DNA of 64,000 nucleotides from Arcuatula senhousia (GCA_963971305.1 OZ020308.1:22069838-22133837), one strand, 5' to 3'. Numbered from the stretch's first letter, positions 45,931 to 57,612 are shown. Made by a program: numbers and translations. The notes: generated by a model not told the origin, from the sequence alone.

Positions 45931-46279
45931 TGAAATGCGCGTCAGGCGTAGCAAAATTTATTGTCTGCAATTTTGTTGTCATTTTGATTTGAACACCCGT
46001 GTAGGTTAGGCTGCTGGTGGAGTTTAAATTCCCCAAGGTTAGCCCGCTCTCCGGCACCACTTTTATGTTGGAGATAACATAACAGCTTTCAATTATCCGT
46101 CTATATTTTAAAATTGTCTATACCTTGATCATCTTAGTTGGTTCCCCAGTTCGGCATATTTGGTTTACCAGTAATTGTTCTATGCACTTCATAATCATAG
46201 TTTTTGGCTTTTTCAATATGTTTGGTAGAGTGCCTCTGATGAGTTGAATAGACGAAACGCGCGTCAGACGTAGCAAAAT
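45931..46279 (+). mobile_element. Retrozyme monomer bounded by hammerhead sites
   Basis: The left boundary has GAAATGCGCGTC (half of a hammerhead, 45932-45943). The right has a complete but degraded hammerhead. From left cleavage position to right cleavage position is 322 bp (45944-46265). The body includes GCTGCTGGTGGAG, TTCCCCAAGGTTAGCC and the GGTTCCCCAGTTCGGC segment shared with the 34.6-kb copy. No ORF. Confidence 0.85.
46230..46271 (+). ncRNA. Degenerate hammerhead ribozyme
   Basis: CUGAUGA at 46236-46242, GAAA at 46254-46257, GUC ending at 46265. Compared with 34770-34813, stem II has lost two bases (GUU/GAC remain) and stem I has a C-A mismatch and two G-U pairs. Probably inactive or weak. 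Confidence 0.7.
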
Positions 46280-46923
46280 CCCTGCTTCAAGAAAATATTA
46301 AATTTCCCTCACATCGATTGAAAGATGGTGGAATTATGGAATTATTTTTAACAGAAAAAGTCATTGGGACGACCTTAACTCCTATGTGAACTTCATCTCG
46401 AGCAATATGGTCCTTAATCTCTTTTCTGATCATCCGGGTAGGTCACGGGATTTGGATTGACACTCGAGTATTTCCAAATTTGTGTGGCTCCTTCTAACTC
46501 GTCTGCTTAAGTCGCGCCCAATAATTGGAAGATCGTTATTCAATTCAAGTACGTATATGTTGTTTTCTTCTGCATTTTCATGCGAGATATTTCTGCGTCA
46601 AACTCGACAAATTGACTATCGTTGGTTTCAAAAACATCTTCATTATGAAACTCTTTGTCAAAGGTATATTTTTCGAATTTTGCAAGATCAGTATGTTTCT
46701 TTATGTAAGCACGGTCTTGCATTGTATTTTTATTCGGTTCTTGAATTTGGCATATTCACTGGACACAAAACATTGTCTCGCTACGCACTTAAGCAACATA
46801 TTTTCTGGTTGATAAAACACGGCTATATCGTTCTCCTGAAATGCTAATTCTATTCGGTTTTTCTGAGTTTGCACTCTGATGTTGTTCTTTTTCTCATTGT
46901 ATATGTCCTTTGGTAGTACGATT
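46280..46923. other. Unassigned, possible minus-strand coding remnant
   Basis: On the minus strand short frames read like protein (FHNEDVFETNDSQFVEFD at 46650-46590; IRKEIKDHIARDEVHIG near 46430-46375). They are in different frames and belong to no family I can name. Confidence 0.3.
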
Positions 46924-47414
46924 AGTTAGTTATTGCTTTACTCCCAAGCAGTACGATTTCGGCTATATCCAGGAGATGAACATGAAAGTGGTGATATAAT
47001 GAACATGAAATGGTGAAAGAAATGGGGAGACCAGGTCAATCGGGTAGGAGAGTTTTGCCACTGGAAAAAGGAGTGATGGGTAGGGACGGGAAATTTTGCC
47101 TCCTGCATGGGGACCCTACGGGTCCTACTCTTACCGAGACCAGCAGCAGGGTTCTTTAACGTGCGAGGAACGTGACATTTTTCCCAACACAGTGCACCAC
47201 TATGGTTTGGTTAGGTTTTACGCATTATCGCCTGACAACCCCGCATCTCCCAATGTCAGGGCTGCCCCATTCAACTACCTGGGGCACACATCCCAGTCGC
47301 TTTGTGGGCAAAGCGGCCTGACCCGATGTCAGGTTTCTGAGCCCTCTTTGGTGGACTTTTACCGACAAGCTAAGCGCTGCTGCGCGCATATTCGCCACCC
47401 GGAACCCGCACGGG
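46924..47414 (-). mobile_element. SINE-B with displaced TSD
   Basis: Near full length, tail at 46924 and head end at 47414. TTTGGTAGTACGA (46909-46921) on the left matches TTTGTAGTACGA (47443-47454), but 28 extra A/T-rich bases (47415-47442) lie between the SINE head and the right duplication. Confidence 0.9.
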
Positions 47415-47454
47415 TATTTTGTAGAAAAAAAATTGAAAAATATTTGTAGTACGA

Positions 47455-48480
47455 AAAAAAAGATTGAAAGATATTGTCGCTACCGTCAACATTTAAATTA
47501 AATCTCTTCTTAATCATAGATTGCATCTTAAGTAGCATGCTGGGTTTTTTTTAAGGAGTCAGAATTGTATTGTTTTATTTCATTTAAAAATGTATCTTAG
47601 GGGGGTTATTATTTTCTATTAACCCACGAGGTCTTCACAGATGACTTTTAGACTAAGGCTAGCTGTTTGCCGGGGTTGGTTAGTGAAGGGCTGAACACTC
47701 AACGTATTGCACAGTGCAGGCCTGGCTGACACCTTTGTAGCTGGCGTCGACGTTTTTCGGTAGAAGCTGGGGATTGTCATGATCGGAGAGAAAATAATTT
47801 GATGAGATCTTGGTTTTCTGCTCCTTTGTTGTTGTTTAGGAAGTAGGCTGGTTTAGTTACATAATTTGGATTATTTAATTTTTAAAAGTTTTGTGGTCTA
47901 AGCCCATCTTCTATCAAACGCTGTCTCGGGATAATGCGTGTATCAAAAGATGATTAAATTTATTAAAACGGTATTTTAGTTTCTTTTCTCTCTTTTGTCT
48001 CCATCAAAGGTATTTCGTCAATTACCCCCACCATTAAATGTTATGGATATCCTTTGAGCATCTGGCGAGAATTATTTTTGTAAAATTGCAAAAATTCATT
48101 GTTTGTCTTTTAGAAAAATATACATATTCCCATGTTTAAAATATCAGAAATTTTGGTTTCCAGATATCTAATTGGTCTTGCTTGTTTTTGCCCATAAACA
48201 TATTTAGAAAAATTAATGACTCCTTGTTATCAATGATGCATTTATTAAATTAATATATATATTATATACCAATATATTGTAAGGTACGTAAAAAGGGTTT
48301 TTAAAAATAGGTGTGAGTTTTGTCACCTCTAAAAATGGTAAGAAAAAGTTTAAGGGATTTATTCTTATGAACCGTCAAAATTTTCCTTAATCAAGTCTTT
48401 CCAAAACCTTTTTTTTAAACGCTAGTTGACCCTTTGGGAACCCATAATGATTGAGAAAATAATATGTCCGTGTGTATTTT
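47455..48480. other. No gene seen
   Basis: AT-rich sequence without supported features. Confidence 0.4.
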
Positions 48481-49030
48481 TATGCCCCGCCAACAAAGTT
48501 GGGGGCATATAGTTTTTCGGTCTGTTCGTCCTTACGTCCGTCACACTTTAGTTTTCCGCACATTTTTTTGACATCCTTGGACATATTCAAAAGATTTTTG
48601 GTTATTGAGTCTACCATGATGAGTTACAGGTAAAGTTTAAGTTTCGTTCCGGTCCAGTGATTTTGACCTAAATTACGGCCCTTGGACTTAGCAAATTTTG
48701 TAAAAATAACAGTTTTCCGCACTTTTTTCGATATCTGTGCATATATTCAAAAGATTTTTGGTATGTGAGTCTACCATGATGAGTTACAGGTCAAGTTTGA
48801 GTTTCGTTCTGGTCAACTGATTTTGACCTAAATTACGACCCTTGGGCTTAGCAAAGTTTGTAAAAATAACAGTTTTCCGCACTTTTTTTCGACATCCTTG
48901 CATGTATTCAAAGATTTTTAGTATGTGAGTCTACCATGATGAGTTACAGGTCAAGTTTGAGTTTCGTTCTGGTCAACTGATTTTGACCTAAATTACGACC
49001 CTTGGACTTAGCAAGTTTTATTTTATTTGT
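48481..49030 (+). repeat. Hairpin-headed repeat with 160-bp tandem units
   Basis: Head TATGCCCCGCCAACAAAG folds with TTGGGGGCATATA; then TCCTTACGTCCGTC. GTTTTCCGCAC recurs at 48551, 48712 and 48872; each unit has CTACCATGATGAGTTACAGG. Confidence 0.88.
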
Positions 49031-49088
49031 CAGCGGAGCATCAGTATTAAAAACGAAAGAATATGGGTCATCTTGACATATTTCCTTG

Positions 49089-49826
49089 TTATTAGCTTCT
49101 ACTATCTCTTTTTTGTAGAAACATTCCGCCATCTTGAGCTTATGGTATTTACGTATCACAATTGATTCGTTATTCTAGAGCCCTTGTCAGAACGCTCACG
49201 CAAGGCTTTGTAGCTTCTTCGTTATTTTCGTCACTCAATTTTTTTTTTATGGACGACAGCATGCGCTAATAGAAAAATATGTGATTTTTATCTCTCAGAT
49301 AAGTGTAGAAGTTTGTCATGGTGTTATGTTTTGTCTTCCATTATTGGATTTGACACGCTGAATTGACATTTGACCGCGCGACAGATGTACTATAGCAAGT
49401 AAGAACTGCTTACTCCTCTAGAGCACCACCTAAGTTCACTCTCGTTACGAGTTTGCTTTGTTTTTATTTGGTTTCTCTCAGGACATTTCTGCCATTCCAG
49501 AACAATTGCTGCCCTCAACTCGTCAAGATTTTATCATGCTGGGTTACGGCGGTAAATATTATGCCTAATTGCATTCCACACATCTTCAATGGGATTCATA
49601 TCCGGGGACATGGCTGTTTAAAAGATACTGTGAATGGATTCTTGCTGCTTATAAGCCGTCACAATCCTTGCTCTGAGGTCTGGCGTTATCATCCATGTAC
49701 TGATGGTGATCAACAAGTGGGCTGCAGTCGAAATATGGAACAATGATACTACGAATCATAGAATCCCTGTAGATTTGACCATTCATTTTCCCTTCTGAGA
49801 CATGATTATCATGTCTTTAGTTCCTG
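49089..49826. repeat. Large tandem duplication, unit 1
   Basis: Matches 49941-50655 along its length at an offset of about 852 bp with small indels. Contains a retroelement-tail repeat (plus strand) followed by reversed Tc1-like transposase sequence. Confidence 0.88.
49480..49800 (-). pseudogene. Tc1-like transposase C-terminal remnant (copy 1)
   Basis: Minus-strand pieces read DHQYMDDNARPQ (near 49700), where MDDNARP is the second-Asp motif of Tc1 transposases. SPDMNPIEDVW-like residues follow at about 49610-49565 (PGYESH or PDMNPIEDV depending on frame). Stops and frameshifts throughout. Confidence 0.7.
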
Positions 49827-49831
49827 TTTAT

Positions 49832-49940
49832 TGCAATGCGCGTCAGGCGTAGCAAAATTTATTGTCTGCAATTTTGTTGTCATTTTGATTTGAACATCCG
49901 TGTAAGTTAGTGCTGCTGGTGGAGTTTTAATTCCCCAAGG
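49832..49940 (+). mobile_element. Retrozyme fragment between duplication units
   Basis: TTTATTGCAATGCGCGTC then AGGCGTAGCAAAATTTATTG and GCTGCTGGTGGAG, closely matching 45922-46040. The hammerhead 5' core is absent. Confidence 0.8.
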
Positions 49941-50655
49941 TTATTAGCTTCAACTATCCCTTTTTTGTGGCAACATTCCGTCATCTTGAGCTTATGGTAT
50001 TTACGTATCACAATTGATTCGTTATTCTAGAGCCCTTGTCAGAGAGCTAACGCAAGGCTTGGATGCTTCTCGGTTATTTTCTTCACTCAATTTTTTTTAT
50101 GGACGACATCATGCGCTAATAGAAAAATATTTGATTTTTATCTCTCAGATAAGTGTAGAAGTTTGTCATTGTGTTATGTTTTGTCTTGACACGCTGAATT
50201 GACCTTTGACCGCGCGACAGATGTACTATAGCAAGCAGGAACTGCTTTCTCCTCTAGAGCACCTAAGTTCACTCTCGTTACGAGTTTGCATTGTTTCTTT
50301 TCGGTTTTTCTTCACGAAATTTATGCCACTCCAGAACAATTGCTGTCCTCAACTCGTCAATATTTTATCAAGCTGGGTTACGGCGGTAAAGATTTTGCCT
50401 AATTGCATCCCATGTTCAATGGGATTCATATCCGGGGACATGGCTGGTCAAAAGATACTTTGAATGGATTCTCGCTGCTTATTAGCCGTCACAATCCTTG
50501 CTCTGAGGTCTGGCGTTATCATCCATGTACTGATGGCGATCAACAAGTGGGCTGCCGTCGAAATATGGAACAATGATAGTACGAAGCATAGAATCCCTGT
50601 ATATTTGACCAGTCATTTTCTCTTCCGAGACATGAATATAAGGTCTTTCGTTCAA
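49941..50655. repeat. Large tandem duplication, unit 2
   Basis: Second unit; Tc1-like sequence continues past its right end to about 51060, whereas unit 1 stops, so unit 2 is nearer the source arrangement. Confidence 0.88.
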
Positions 50656-51060
50656 AGAAAAACATCCAAAAAGAGTTAAACCACCTGCACCAAAAGAATC
50701 AGTTGGAAAAATGTTCCTATGTTAGGCTGTTTTTCGTTTGAGCTATAACAGCGTGCGCCAGTCAACAGGTCTAAGGAGAAATCGACTTTTGTCAGACCAA
50801 TGGATTTTATATCAATTCCAAATGTTTCAACAAAGATGGTCAAATGGCCATAGATTCGATTCGATGCATACCATCACATTGCATGGTAAAATATGAGGAC
50901 GTCGTACAACTCGACATGCTCTTTGAGTCTACGAATAACACTAAGAAAACTCCTCCCTTCACCTGATGAACATTGCTGTCTTAACTGTGCTACAGGTGTG
51001 AATGGATGAGCTCTTGATTTTTTGTTAATATCACTTACATCCTGTCATAGGGCCTCGAAA
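50330..51060 (-). pseudogene. Tc1-like transposase remnant (copy 2, longer)
   Basis: Reading leftward, an N-terminal piece (RAHPFTPVAQLRQQ, SVIRRLKEHVELYDV) is followed by HWSDKSRFLLRPVD-like residues at about 50800 (compare the usual WSDESRF; here Lys replaces the Glu next to the Asp). Then MDDNARP appears near 50525 and the PDMNPIE region near 50420. Frames change several times. The catalytic order fits the DD34E Tc1 group. Confidence 0.7.
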
Positions 51061-51109
51061 TCTCATGCTACTTTTAAATTGACTGAGTATGATGCCGTTA
51101 ACCGGAAAA

Positions 51110-51545
51110 CACGTTAGCTAGTCACCAGTCCGCACCCAACCTGCCAGCAGCCTTCAATGTGACCAGCGGTCGCTGCTCGCTGTTTTTCAATTGGCCCCTG
51201 GATTGAAAATAAACTACAACGATTCAAGCCCAATCCTAAAGTGCAATGAAAGACCCTCTTCTTGACAAAAACAATTAACATAAATTCGACTAAATACAAA
51301 CATAAGCTATGATAAAGATTCCTGGTTTAGGACAGGCACATTAAAATGTGGCGGGGTTAAACTGGTTTTTCTGGCGCCAACCTGTTTGATATTCAATATT
51401 AAAGCACAAACTAACAAACAGAATCGAATATCAAATCGATAGAAATTCAGTTCAACAAGAGATTAGACTTTCTCTTAGAGATTTAGAGATACTCGCTTGA
51501 GAACACTCGAAGTTACTGACAGCTAGCTAAGAAGTATTAATCTAC
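51110..51545 (-). repeat. Dispersed repeat also at 19.3-19.6 kb
   Basis: CCAGCAGCCTTCAATGTGACC, GATTCCTGGTTTAGGACAGG, ATGTGGCGGGGTTAAACTGG. I associate this order with an abundant mussel repeat; class unknown. Confidence 0.55.
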
Positions 51546-51801
51546 TGATGTAAAAAAAAAATCAAGTATGTCGATTTTAAATCCGACATAACACGTCAAA
51601 CAATATATATTTTGATGATGCATCATCACACAAAAACGACACACTTGACCATTGTAATGCTCAAAAATGACACAAGTATAAAAAAAAAGTATTAAAAGGC
51701 AATTAACATTTTAAAGTAGGTATCAAATTATCAATACCAAAGAAGACTAAATTATACCATTTTAAATCTAAATCATTTTTTAGGTTCACTCTTTGAAAAC
51801 G

Positions 51802-52678
51802 TTCGATTTTTCAACTTTATACACTACCTTGCCACACGAAAAACTAAAATGTCGCCTGAAAAAAACTTCTCGAAAAAGCCTTTTCAAACTCTAGGAATTT
51901 TGTTGTTTTGGGTTATACTTCTACATTCTTTTCCAAAACATCTTTCAAAGATAAAATTTGTTACACACTGGAACAAGTTTGCAGTATGCTTGATTTCCTC
52001 ATTGACAACATATTTGTCACCTTCGGAGGAGAGATTTTTCAACAACAAATCGGCATTCCAATGGGCACAAACTGTGCTCCTCTCCTCGCCAATTTGTTTT
52101 TATACTCTTACGAGACTGAATTTCTTCAGGGACTCGTAAAGAACAAGAAGATGAGAGAGGCAAGGTCATTTAATCTTACATTCAGATATATTGATGATGT
52201 CCTTTCTGTCAATAACACTTCATTTGGTAGATGGATTCCTTCAATATATCCTCCAGTATAGGAGATTAAAGAGACCAAAGAATCAAATTGCTTCACGTCT
52301 TTCTTGGATTTGCATCTCGAATTTGACCCAGGTGGTCATCTCAGTACAAAAATTTACGATAAACGGGACGATTTTAATTTTCAAATTATTAATTTTCCTA
52401 ATCTACAGAGCAATATACCTACTTCCTCTGCATACGGTGTTTATATTTCACAACTTATTCGAGATGCCAGAGCTTGCACACATTTCACAGATTTTTTTAT
52501 CAGACACCGATTTCTTCGTGACCGACTTTTGGAGCAGGGCTATAAGAAAATACGTCTCATACGATCCCTAAAAAAATTCTTTCTTCGTTATCAGCCACTA
52601 GTAGAAAAGTTCAAAATTGAGTTAAAAGATTTGGTAGTTAATTGTTTTAATAGGTGTTTGACAGGTCTGCTGTACTGA
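51802..52678 (+). pseudogene. Penelope-like reverse transcriptase fragment
   Basis: In sequence order: FDFSTLYTTLPHEKLK (RT motif A region, 51802), a stop at about 51895, then in one frame from 51908 DFLIDNIFVTFGGEIFQQQ, IGIPMGTNCAPLLANLFLYS (motif B region) and RYIDDVLS (catalytic YIDD at about 52188). An in-frame TAG at 52259-52261 is followed by FLDLHLEFDPGGHLSTK, KRDDFNFQIINFPNLQSNI, YGVYISQLIRDARACTHFTD and a natural-looking stop at 52676-52678. The GIPMGTNCAPL and AYGVY-QLIR-ARAC motifs fit a widespread invertebrate Penelope-like RT group, perhaps the Naiad-type clade. No GIY-YIG nuclease is visible. Two stops make this copy inactive. Confidence 0.8.
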
Positions 52679-52939
52679 GATGATCACCTCAATATCCCTA
52701 TTGTGTCTCACAACAATGTTGTGTTCTATGGTCATTACCGGATCCTAAGATCGCAATGGAAGAGGGGGGGCTTGGCGCCATAAAACCTGGTTTTACCCAC
52801 CATTTCGTTTGAAATGCCTGTACCAAGTCAGGACCATTGCGATCCACTGGTGATTGACTGATGACTGATTTGTTTTTGTCATTTTCTCTGGACTATGAGA
52901 TTGATCATTCAAGTTCGGTAGTTTTGTTATTACCTTTAT
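52679..52939 (+). mobile_element. Penelope-like 3' tail, copy next to RT
   Basis: Starts at the RT stop with GATGATCACCTCAATATCCC and ends GTTATTACCTTTATATC. Includes a hairpin AGGTTTTATGGCGCC-type around GGCGCC. Fragments of this segment occur at 5.8, 24.4, 26.1 and 41.9 kb. Confidence 0.85.
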
Positions 52940-52949
52940 ATCTATCCTT

Positions 52950-53137
52950 TTGGAAGAGGGAGGTTTGGCGCCATAAAACCTGGTTAAACCCACCATTTCG
53001 TTTGAAATGCCTGTACCAGGTCAGGACCATTGCGATCCACCAATTCTCCGGTATGACTGATTCGTTTTTGTCATTTTCTCTGGACTATTAGATTGATCAT
53101 TCAAGTTCGGTAGTTTTGTTATTACCTTTATTTCATA
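52950..53137 (+). mobile_element. Penelope-like 3' tail, second tandem copy
   Basis: Begins at TTTTGGAAGAGGGAGGTTTG and repeats the previous copy to GTTATTACCTTTATT. Tandem arrangement of terminal repeats is usual for Penelope-like insertions. Confidence 0.85.
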
Positions 53138-53394
53138 ACCTTTATTCAATAAAGTTTTGAGCCAATTTTTCATTCCCAAAGGATTGTTTTTGAATTTATT
53201 TGCTTTATAAAAAAACATTACCGTAGAATCGGGTAGGTCTTACAATCAAAATACGACGTGTACAATCAAACTTTCCAATAAGATATAGATATTTATGATA
53301 AAACTTAGTTAACGACTTCACTAATTTGTGGTTACGATATCCTTGTTTTGGTAATTTTTTTTTTGTAATGCACCGTTTTTTTTAGACCGCAACA

Positions 53395-53960
53395 CGATGT
53401 GGCAGGGTATTATGTTATACCCTCAGTTTTTTTTCGTCCGTCTGTCCGTCCGTCCGTCCCCCGAAGGTTTCCGACCAATAACTTAAAAACGCGTCAGAGG
53501 ATTTGAATGATATTTTGCACAGCTGTTTAGTACAATAAAATACAGGTCAAGTTCGATTTCCAGCATGATCCAAAAAATAGCTTTTGAAATAGGCCACTTT
53601 GAAAAATCAAATTTCATAAAATTTTGAGTTTCCGACCAATAACTTGAAAACACGTCAAAGGATTCTAATGATATTTTGTACAGCTATTGAGTGCAATAAA
53701 ATACAGGTCAAGTTTGATTTCCAGCATGATCCAAAAAATAGTTTTTGAGATAGGCCACTTTGAAAAATCAACTTTCATGAAATTTTGAGTTTCCGACTGA
53801 TAACTTGAAAACGCGTCAAGGGATTTGAATGATATTTTTCACAGCTGTTGAGTACAATTAAATATAGGTCAAGTTTGATTTCCAGCATGATCTGAAAAAT
53901 AGTTTTCGAGATTGGCCACTTTGAAAATCAAATTTTATGAACTTTTAATATTATATCGTG
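53395..53960 (+). repeat. Hairpin-headed repeat with 160-bp tandem units
   Basis: Head GGCAGGGTATTATGTTATACCC, then CCGTCTGTCCGTCCGTCCGTC. Three units start TTTCCGACCAATAACTT at 53467, 53629 and 53788 (the last varied). Confidence 0.88.
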
Positions 53961-54058
53961 GCGGGGTATCATTTAATGTCCCATTATATGCCCTATTTTT
54001 ATCATTAAAATCAGACACACCACTGCAGATCCGAGCATATCTTACCAACTGTGAAATA

Positions 54059-54546
54059 TACTCACTCAAAAAAGTTACGCAACAATACAAAATTTCCCTA
54101 TATATTATTAATAAACCTACCTAATTTTATTTTTGCTTTGCAAAGCCATTCCTTAACCGATTTTAATGGGGATAAAAACCAAGAGAACGAGAAATGATTG
54201 AAATTTATTTTCTTGATTATAGAAAATCGTCACTTCACCGGTTTTAAAGATATCACAAGTAGAAATCAACTGTTAATTTTATGCGTCAACAACCCGTTAA
54301 AATCAACCAACATTTTCTGTGGAAAAACATTGGTTATGTTCTACTCACGTTTTATCAAAAACCGTAACAGCTAGGATTTTCCTCAAATTATAAAAAAATT
54401 AACTTCACTTGTTTGTCTTTTTCTTGGTTTTTATTTGATAAAAAATGATTGAACAACGGCTTGACAATATCAATTTATAATAAAGTAGGTTTACTTTAAA
54501 CATATAGGGAAGTTTTCCACTGTTGCGTAACTTTTTTGAGAGAGTA
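54059..54546. mobile_element. Tc1/mariner-type TIR element (488 bp)
   Basis: Left end TACTCACTCAAAAAAGTTAC then GCAACA; the right end is the inverse with one change (TACTCTCTC...). TIR similarity extends about 70 bp, including TTCCCTATAT and AAACCTAC. TA flanks both sides (54057-54058, 54547-54548). No transposase inside. Confidence 0.85.
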
Positions 54547-54605
54547 TATACTCCGTAAGACGGAGCAAATGGTACATCTCCCTCCAGAGAAGGAAAATTA
54601 ACAAT

Positions 54606-54697
54606 AGGAAAATTTACTGGTCCTTTGTTTCCCACCAAACTCTCAAATTTCTTTTATCAACTTCATTTCATGTTCATTTTACCATCCTTTTCATGTT
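54606..54697 (+). mobile_element. SINE-A middle fragment
   Basis: AAATTTACTGGTCCTTTGTT, TTTCATGTTCATTTTACCAT and TTTTCATGTT match the SINE-A middle. Confidence 0.7.
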
Positions 54698-54993
54698 TTT
54701 GAGAATATTCTTGAGTTTGAGTAAAGAAGAAGGTTGTATTTTTTCATGTGGCGGACAATTTTACCCAGAATAAAGAAAATAAAAATTTCTTAAGTAAAGT
54801 ACAATTTTTTTTTTACTTAAATAGTTCTTTTAAACCGACTTTTACGTACTTCAATTATTCGAATTTTTGGACACTCTTCGTACCAATGTATTTACAATTA
54901 TCAGAGAAAGATATTTCCTATGACAGCTAAAGCTTCTCCAGCTTTTTTTTTTGGTTTCTACCATACGAATTTTTAGTTGTGTGAAATCTGCCT

Positions 54994-57612
54994 TTTAGCT
55001 CATCTGACCCGAAGGTCATGTGAGTTATTGTCATCACTTGGCATCCGTCGTCCGTAAACTTTTTAAAACGTTAACTCCTATGACACCACAAGTACAATTG
55101 CAACCCGTTGTTTATTAGCATTCGGTTCTTAGAACTGATGTGGGGATTTTTAATTATCGTTAAACATCGCTGCCATGGCTAAAAATAGTACATAGGGGTA
55201 AAATGCAGTTTTTTGCAAATAACTCAAAAACGGCTACAGATATCAAAATTCTGGCACAAAGATAAAAGTGATCAGCACCTCAAGATCTACCTACTCTGAA
55301 TTTTTGAAGAAAATCCAACAACCCATGTAGAAGTTGATTTTTTGCACATTTTGCATCTGTTTAGCTCAATATCTTGAAAACTATACAAGATATTTGAGAT
55401 ATTTAAATTGCATATTGTTAAGCACGTTAAGATCTACAAAATATGTATAGGGTCAACGTTGTAGGACCTTTCCTTTTAGGAGTTATTGTCCTTAGAATGT
55501 CTATATTGACCATTTTAACTGCATTACATCGAAAACGTTAACTCCTCTGACACTTTAAGTCCAATCGGAACCAAACTTGGTATAGTTGTTAAGAGGGGGT
55601 GTCACAAACCTTGAAGCTTCATATGGAAACTCAATTTTTTTCAACTTCTAATTTTTTGCACGTTTTGTGCAGTCTAGGCAGTAATGTCCTATGGGGGAAA
55701 AATTATTTGTTTATCAATTTTTACCTTTTTATTGGCGATATTTTAAATAACCATGGAAACGACAGAAATAACAGAAAATAACATCATTTTTCACTTATAA
55801 AAACCCATTTTATTGTTAAATTTGCATTTTTAAACAGTTCGTATGTACATTCACTTGACAGATACATGCCCCAAGCAAGTGATTAAGAAAAAAAAATTCC
55901 AAAGAATTCTCAAATGGTTGCTATGGCAACATATATTTGGCTCATTTTATCATTAAAATAGATTCTTAAATATCACATTTATAAATCAAAGCGCTAATGC
56001 GTTAAAAGGCAGAGCTAAATCTAAGCACTAAAAATAAAGAACGATCTGTGTTTCATAAACTTGAAACATAGCACATCAGTTTTGTTTGTTTCCTCCGCAC
56101 ACTTACACATTTGTTAAGATCTGTAATTTAGCTCCGCCCACTTGATCAAAGGTCAACAATGCGTAAGTAAACGTCAACGAGTATTGATTCACGATATGTA
56201 GTGCACATTTATATCGCATTTATGTCGGGATATATATATGTACCTGTTATTTTAGACAATCCGTATAACATTTAAAATACAATACACGATTAATGTTCTG
56301 TAATAGATCCTCTGGTAGCAATATTGACTGACCGATTAAAGATGAGAAGCATTTTGGGGTTTTTTTTCAGGAGGAAAATACTATGAAAATGAGGGTTTTT
56401 AACCCGAATAATTGATTTTTGAGACCTATTTCAAAATTACATGTTGCACATGCCTGTTCTTTTTGACTCACCTGGACCGAAGGATTTATATAGATTTTGC
56501 ACTTATTAAGCGCAATATCTTAAAAACTATTCAAGATGTTTCAGAAATTTAAATTGCATGTTGTTCAACACATCAAGATCTACAAAATTTGTAATTAGGT
56601 CAACGTTGTAGGGCCATTCCTTTTAGGAGTTATTCCCCTTAGAACGTCGAAATTACCAATTTTAACACCATTTCTATGTTACATTTTAAAAATTAAATTC
56701 TCTGACACCTTATGTCCAATTGAAACCAAACTTGGTACAAATGTTTATTAGCATTAGATCTATAGAACTGATGCGGGGATTTTTGAATGGGTGTAAAACA
56801 TGGATGCCATGGGTAAAAATAGAATATAAGGGTAAAATGTAGTTTTTTTGCAAATAACTCTAAAATGGTGACAGATTTTTAAATTCTGGTAAGAACAAAA
56901 GTGATTTGCACCTCTAGATCTACCTGCCCTGAAATTTTGGAGAAGATCCAACAACCAATGTAGGAGTTATTGCCCTTTACCTTGATTTTTTATAGATTTT
57001 GCACTTATTAATTTTAATATCTTGAAAACTATATGAGATAATTAAGAAATTAAAATTGCATATTGCTAAGCACATCATGATTTACAAAATATGTAATAGG
57101 GTCAATGTTTTTGGGCCATTCCTTTTACGACTTATTCCCATAAAAACGTCGAATTTGTCCGTTTTTACAGCTTTTACTCATTACATTTAAAAAAGACTAA
57201 AACTGAAAAACGGTAAAGGATAGTTGATCAATTACTTCAGGTCAATTGTGTAGAATGATGAAATATACATAGTTTTCAAGATATTAAGATTAATAAGTGC
57301 AAAATCTATAAAAAAAAATCAAGGAAAATGGCAATAACTCCTACATGGGTTGTTGGATCTTCTCTGACACCTTAAGTTCAATTTGAACCAAACTTATATA
57401 TAGTTGATGTTCAGAACTGATGTGGGGATTTTTGATTGTTTGAAAAACATGGCCGTTATGGCTAAAAATAGAACATAGGGGTAAATTGCTGTTTTTTGCT
57501 AATAAGTTATTCCGCTTAGAAAAGGATCAATGATAAATGGTATTTGCCTAATAGCCTATAGTTTAGGCACATAAGTCAGGTGAGCGATTCAGGCTCTTGG
57601 GAGCCTCTTGTT
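54994..57612 (+). mobile_element. HINE-like element, long diverged copy
   Basis: Head TAGCTCATCTGACCCGAAGG with GGTCATGTGAGTTATTGTC; 3' end GTCAGGTGAGCGATTCAGGC with hairpin GGCTCTTGGGAGCC and TCTTG at 57612. The core is repeats of CATATTGTTAAGCAC/ATCAAGATCTACAAAAT blocks; part is inverted near 57200. Frames within are spurious. Confidence 0.7.

Noticed and set aside
45932..45943. GAAATGCGCGTC as a functional hammerhead
   Set aside because: The CTGATGA half and stem II are missing upstream, so it cannot fold into the ribozyme alone.
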